Assembly: GCF_037943105.1 (NCBI RefSeq)
Contig: NZ_CP149803.1
Location: 2,460,001 to 2,524,000, forward strand
Reading direction: 5' to 3'
DNA length: 64,000 bases
DNA from: Pseudomonas sp. TMP9
Lineage (GTDB): Bacteria; Pseudomonadota; Gammaproteobacteria; Pseudomonadales; Pseudomonadaceae
The notes beneath the pieces were generated by a model. The model ran no database searches. It saw only the letters and a program-made list of their open reading frames with translations, and was not told the DNA's origin. A program made the position numbers and the translations under genes. Below are positions 61,871-64,000 of this stretch, one piece after another. Position 1 is the stretch's first letter, and every line of letters begins with the position of its first letter.

Positions 61871-62826
61871 TGCCAGAACCTGGCCGCGTCGGTCAGCAAG
61901 AAAAACGAGGATGCGCCTGACTTCGCTGAGACGAAATACGAAGCACCCCCACCCAAGTCTATTAGAGTGTTCATTGTTCTTAGCGTGATGTCACTTGGAG
62001 CGCCGAGCGATCGTGCTGCGTGGTTCTCCCAGCTTTTCAGAAAAAGAGGACTGAGGGCGATGCCGCGCAATCTACCTGAAACCGTCCCGCTGCTAGACCA
62101 ATATGCTGGACACAGACTGATCTCGCTCATCAGAGAGATGCTCGATGTAGGAGTCCTAGTTTGTGCGTCAAGACCGGGAGTACTCACATTCACCAAGCTA
62201 CCAGAGCCCACTAAAAGACCCGTTGCTGGATCACGCAGGCTAGTGAACCCGTTGTTCCCGTCGAAATAGCATCTGGGATTTGTGTCGCTTCCTGAGTTGA
62301 CTCCACCCATTGAGATCAGCCGGCCTTCAGAATCCTCCCCGACGTACAGCATCACGCTGTACGTGTCATAAGTGAGAGGAGTGCTCTGGGAGCCCCCAGC
62401 CATACACAGCAAAAAGGTCTTTTCATCTGCGACCATCACCCATGAACTAGTGTTGGTAGCGTATACGGCGTGGACTAGATACACGCGCTGCTGTGCAGAA
62501 TTTGCTGAGGCGATACCAGATTTGAGGCCCTGCCCAACCATGACATTTGAACTGACTCCTTCGTAGGTTTCAGCTAAATACACCATCATGTAGTTCGCAG
62601 ACTGCGGCCACGAAAAACATACATAGCCACTATGATTGCCGGTTCGAAGAACGAGGTAATTAGTGCTCTCCGCAGTAAGCTCCCACCCAGCCGCAGCACG
62701 ACCGGCATAACCCGTTACAAGACATGCCTTAGCAATGGCTTTGAAGGCGGCAAACCCAACCGCACCATTTGTTCCAAAGGCATAAGTCGGCGCCCCAGCC
62801 TGATCCCGATGATAAGCAGTAGCCAT
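61867..62826 (-). CDS. Phage structural protein of unknown function, AT-richer segment
   Basis: A 319-residue protein beginning MATAYHRDQAGAPTYAFGTN. It is Gly/Ser/Thr-rich and beta-type, without membrane segments, and may be a tail-tip or tail-fibre accessory. Its DNA is visibly more AT-rich than the flanking phage genes, the kind of difference seen in exchanged tail modules. It overlaps the upstream gene by one base and the downstream gene by four. No family is recognised. Confidence 0.55.
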   Translation of the reverse strand: MATAYHRDQAGAPTYAFGTNGAVGFAAFKAIAKACLVTGYAGRAAAGWELTAESTNYLVLRTGNHSGYVCFSWPQSANYMMVYLAETYEGVSSNVMVGQGLKSGIASANSAQQRVYLVHAVYATNTSSWVMVADEKTFLLCMAGGSQSTPLTYDTYSVMLYVGEDSEGRLISMGGVNSGSDTNPRCYFDGNNGFTSLRDPATGLLVGSGSLVNVSTPGLDAQTRTPTSSISLMSEISLCPAYWSSSGTVSGRLRGIALSPLFLKSWENHAARSLGAPSDITLRTMNTLIDLGGGASYFVSAKSGASSFFLLTDAARFWQ

Positions 62827-64000
62827 CAGTCTGCATCCCCTCTGATCTGTAGCTTGAATTGATCGTCATCCACCGTGCCCTGCCCGCTGATCACGGTGCG
62901 GATAACCCACATCGGGCCGAGGGCGGCGTCTGTGTTAAAGCGCACCGCATTACCCGCCGCCCAGCCGCTGCCCCAGCCTTCCTTGCGGATGGTGAAGTAG
63001 GGTTGGTTGGTGAGGGCGTTGATGGGTGAGCAGTCGCTGCTGGTGTTGCCGGCGCTGATAACGCCGAGCTTTTCTTCCACCACGTTAAAGGCCGTGGCGC
63101 TGGTGAACACCAGTGCCCACTTACCGACGATGGCGCCGGCGTTGGTGATCACCTGCGGGAAACTCAGGCTGTTGTACTGCGCCGTCGTGGTGTTGCCTTG
63201 CACCTGGTCCGTCCAGTTGGGTGCGCCTTGGCTCCACGTTTGCTGGGTGAACCAGTTCCACACCCGCGCTTGTAAATCCCCCCAGGCCACGGCGCTGGAT
63301 ACCTGCGCTGCAGTGGCGGGCAGATCCCACGGCAGCGGTGAGCTGATGCCCAGCACACCGGTGATTTGCACGTCGGTGCACATGGCCATGTGCTCCACGC
63401 GGTCACGGATGATCAGCGGCAGGCTCAGTGGGTTGGCCTGTGCATCTTGCATCACCAACGGGTTGGCCCAGGTCACGCTGCCCAGCTCGCGGTTTACGCT
63501 GTAAGAGGTCGCGCGCAGCAGCAGGCCGTTGCCGTCTACCACCTCAATCTCGGCCTGTTGCTGGCGATCGAGCAGCACGGTGCCGCCCGCCGTGGGCGAG
63601 GCGATGAAGGTTTCAGCGGTGTGGTGGATCACCAGCACCTCGCCGTCACGGTAGATCGGCACGCGGCCATCGGATGGCAAGCGCACCGGGTCGAGCCCCA
63701 GCAGGCCGGCGTTAAGCGGCAAGCGGGTTTGCACCACAGCGTTGTAGCGCAGCAACAGCGGGATGACGGGCACGTCACTTGCGCCGGTTTCATCCGCCGG
63801 GTTGGTTGTAAACGCCAGCCGCACAATGCCAGTAGCCACATCGACACTGCCACGCACGATGCCGCTGGCGAACTCGCCGTTGAGGTTGGCCACAGCCGTG
63901 ACCACCTGCGCCGTATCCGTACGCACCACGGTGATTTGCATGCTGGCTGCGCGCAGCGGCGCACCAGGGGTGCGAAACGTTGCACCGGTTACGCTAAAGC
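62826..64000 (-). CDS. Phage structural protein, partial at the window edge
   Basis: At least 391 codons of a phage protein whose start lies beyond base 64000; the frame is open to the edge, with codons upstream of the ATG at 63941 reading TGATFRTPGAPLRAAS in frame. Visible parts: VVRTDTAQVVTAVANLNGEF, VPVIPLLLRYNAVVQTRLPL and DRVEHMAMCTDVQITGVLG. It is beta-rich and likely tail-tip or baseplate related. Its stop overlaps the start of the next gene. Confidence 0.65.
   Translation of the reverse strand, partial: FSVTGATFRTPGAPLRAASMQITVVRTDTAQVVTAVANLNGEFASGIVRGSVDVATGIVRLAFTTNPADETGASDVPVIPLLLRYNAVVQTRLPLNAGLLGLDPVRLPSDGRVPIYRDGEVLVIHHTAETFIASPTAGGTVLLDRQQQAEIEVVDGNGLLLRATSYSVNRELGSVTWANPLVMQDAQANPLSLPLIIRDRVEHMAMCTDVQITGVLGISSPLPWDLPATAAQVSSAVAWGDLQARVWNWFTQQTWSQGAPNWTDQVQGNTTTAQYNSLSFPQVITNAGAIVGKWALVFTSATAFNVVEEKLGVISAGNTSSDCSPINALTNQPYFTIRKEGWGSGWAAGNAVRFNTDAALGPMWVIRTVISGQGTVDDDQFKLQIRGDAD

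Larger units (their letters stand above)
57336..64000. mobile_element. Prophage, left end with lysis and tail genes
   Basis: A block of minus-strand phage genes: terminator, overlapping Rz1/Rz spanin genes, GH19 endolysin, small proteins and large tail-type structural proteins with 1-4 bp overlaps. It begins at the mutS remnant and runs off the window. No integrase, repressor, capsid or terminase gene is visible in this part. The structural proteins point to a tailed, probably siphovirus-type element; whether it is a full prophage or a phage-tail bacteriocin cannot be decided here. Confidence 0.85.

Noticed and set aside
1..64000. tRNA or rRNA genes, CRISPR arrays and complete insertion sequences
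   Set aside because: None was found on reading; no cloverleaf with a CCA-type end, no transposase with terminal inverted repeats.

Overview
The window is chromosomal DNA of a Pseudomonas-type gammaproteobacterium. The evidence is gene content and order rather than any database search: the glpK-glpR-glpD cluster, braCDEFG, the divergent fpr/finR pair, the dgkA-erdR pair, the DTW protein / PA3611-like / phosphoketolase / metallo-beta-lactamase / LOG / recX-recA-cinA series (the order known from P. aeruginosa), a ccoM gene with an ANR box, and a prophage at the mutS-cinA junction.

Layout. 1-3730: glycerol catabolism (glpK partial, glpR, glpD) with ybaK and a 74-bp tandem repeat. 3740-17198 (minus strand): a 13-gene Tad/Flp pilus operon with Flp pilin, four further prepilin-like proteins, secretin, CpaB, an FHA-fused TadA ATPase, TadB, TadC, a TPR lipoprotein, a DUF192 protein and a secreted protein of unknown function. 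Its CpaB carries about 21 copies of a 15-16 residue glycine/aspartate repeat that also occurs in the neighbouring pilin-like protein. A divergent two-component system (17449-20062) is the likely regulator. 20093-25063: an accessory island lying between two 167-bp direct repeats, one the 3' part of ccoM and the other inside the intact ccoM gene. It carries a bufferin-type RiPP operon (DUF2282 precursor, DUF692/MNIO enzyme, DUF2063 partner, DoxX) and a divergent SigF/NrsF pair. Two promoter-like sites with the same GTAACC-N16-CGAACTAC layout serve the two directions. ccoM itself (38 codons) has a well-placed ANR-dependent promoter.

25230-35368: alkB with a small basic protein, rapA, an MFS transporter, a large FtsZ/tubulin-like GTPase, a hydroxypyruvate isomerase / 3-hydroxyacid dehydrogenase pair and a DUF2288 protein. 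35678-40570: the complete branched-chain amino acid ABC importer. 40748-49801: RNA modification and housekeeping genes (RsuA-like pseudouridine synthase lacking the usual catalytic Asp, yehS, trmO, a PAS-GAF-GGDEF protein, fpr/finR, dgkA, erdR, an EamA transporter, a DTW enzyme). 49880-57206: phosphoketolase, an RNA-processing type metallo-beta-lactamase, a LOG protein, and recX, recA (with LexA box) and the CinA C-terminal-type amidase.

57285-64000: a 16-codon remnant that matches the start of mutS, immediately followed by a prophage late region on the minus strand (terminator, overlapping Rz1/Rz spanins, GH19 endolysin, tail-tip structural genes) that runs off the end of the window. The element therefore appears to sit in the 5' end of mutS. 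The most interesting items are the mutS junction, the ccoM-bounded bufferin island with its paired promoters, and the repeat-expanded CpaB of the Tad system.
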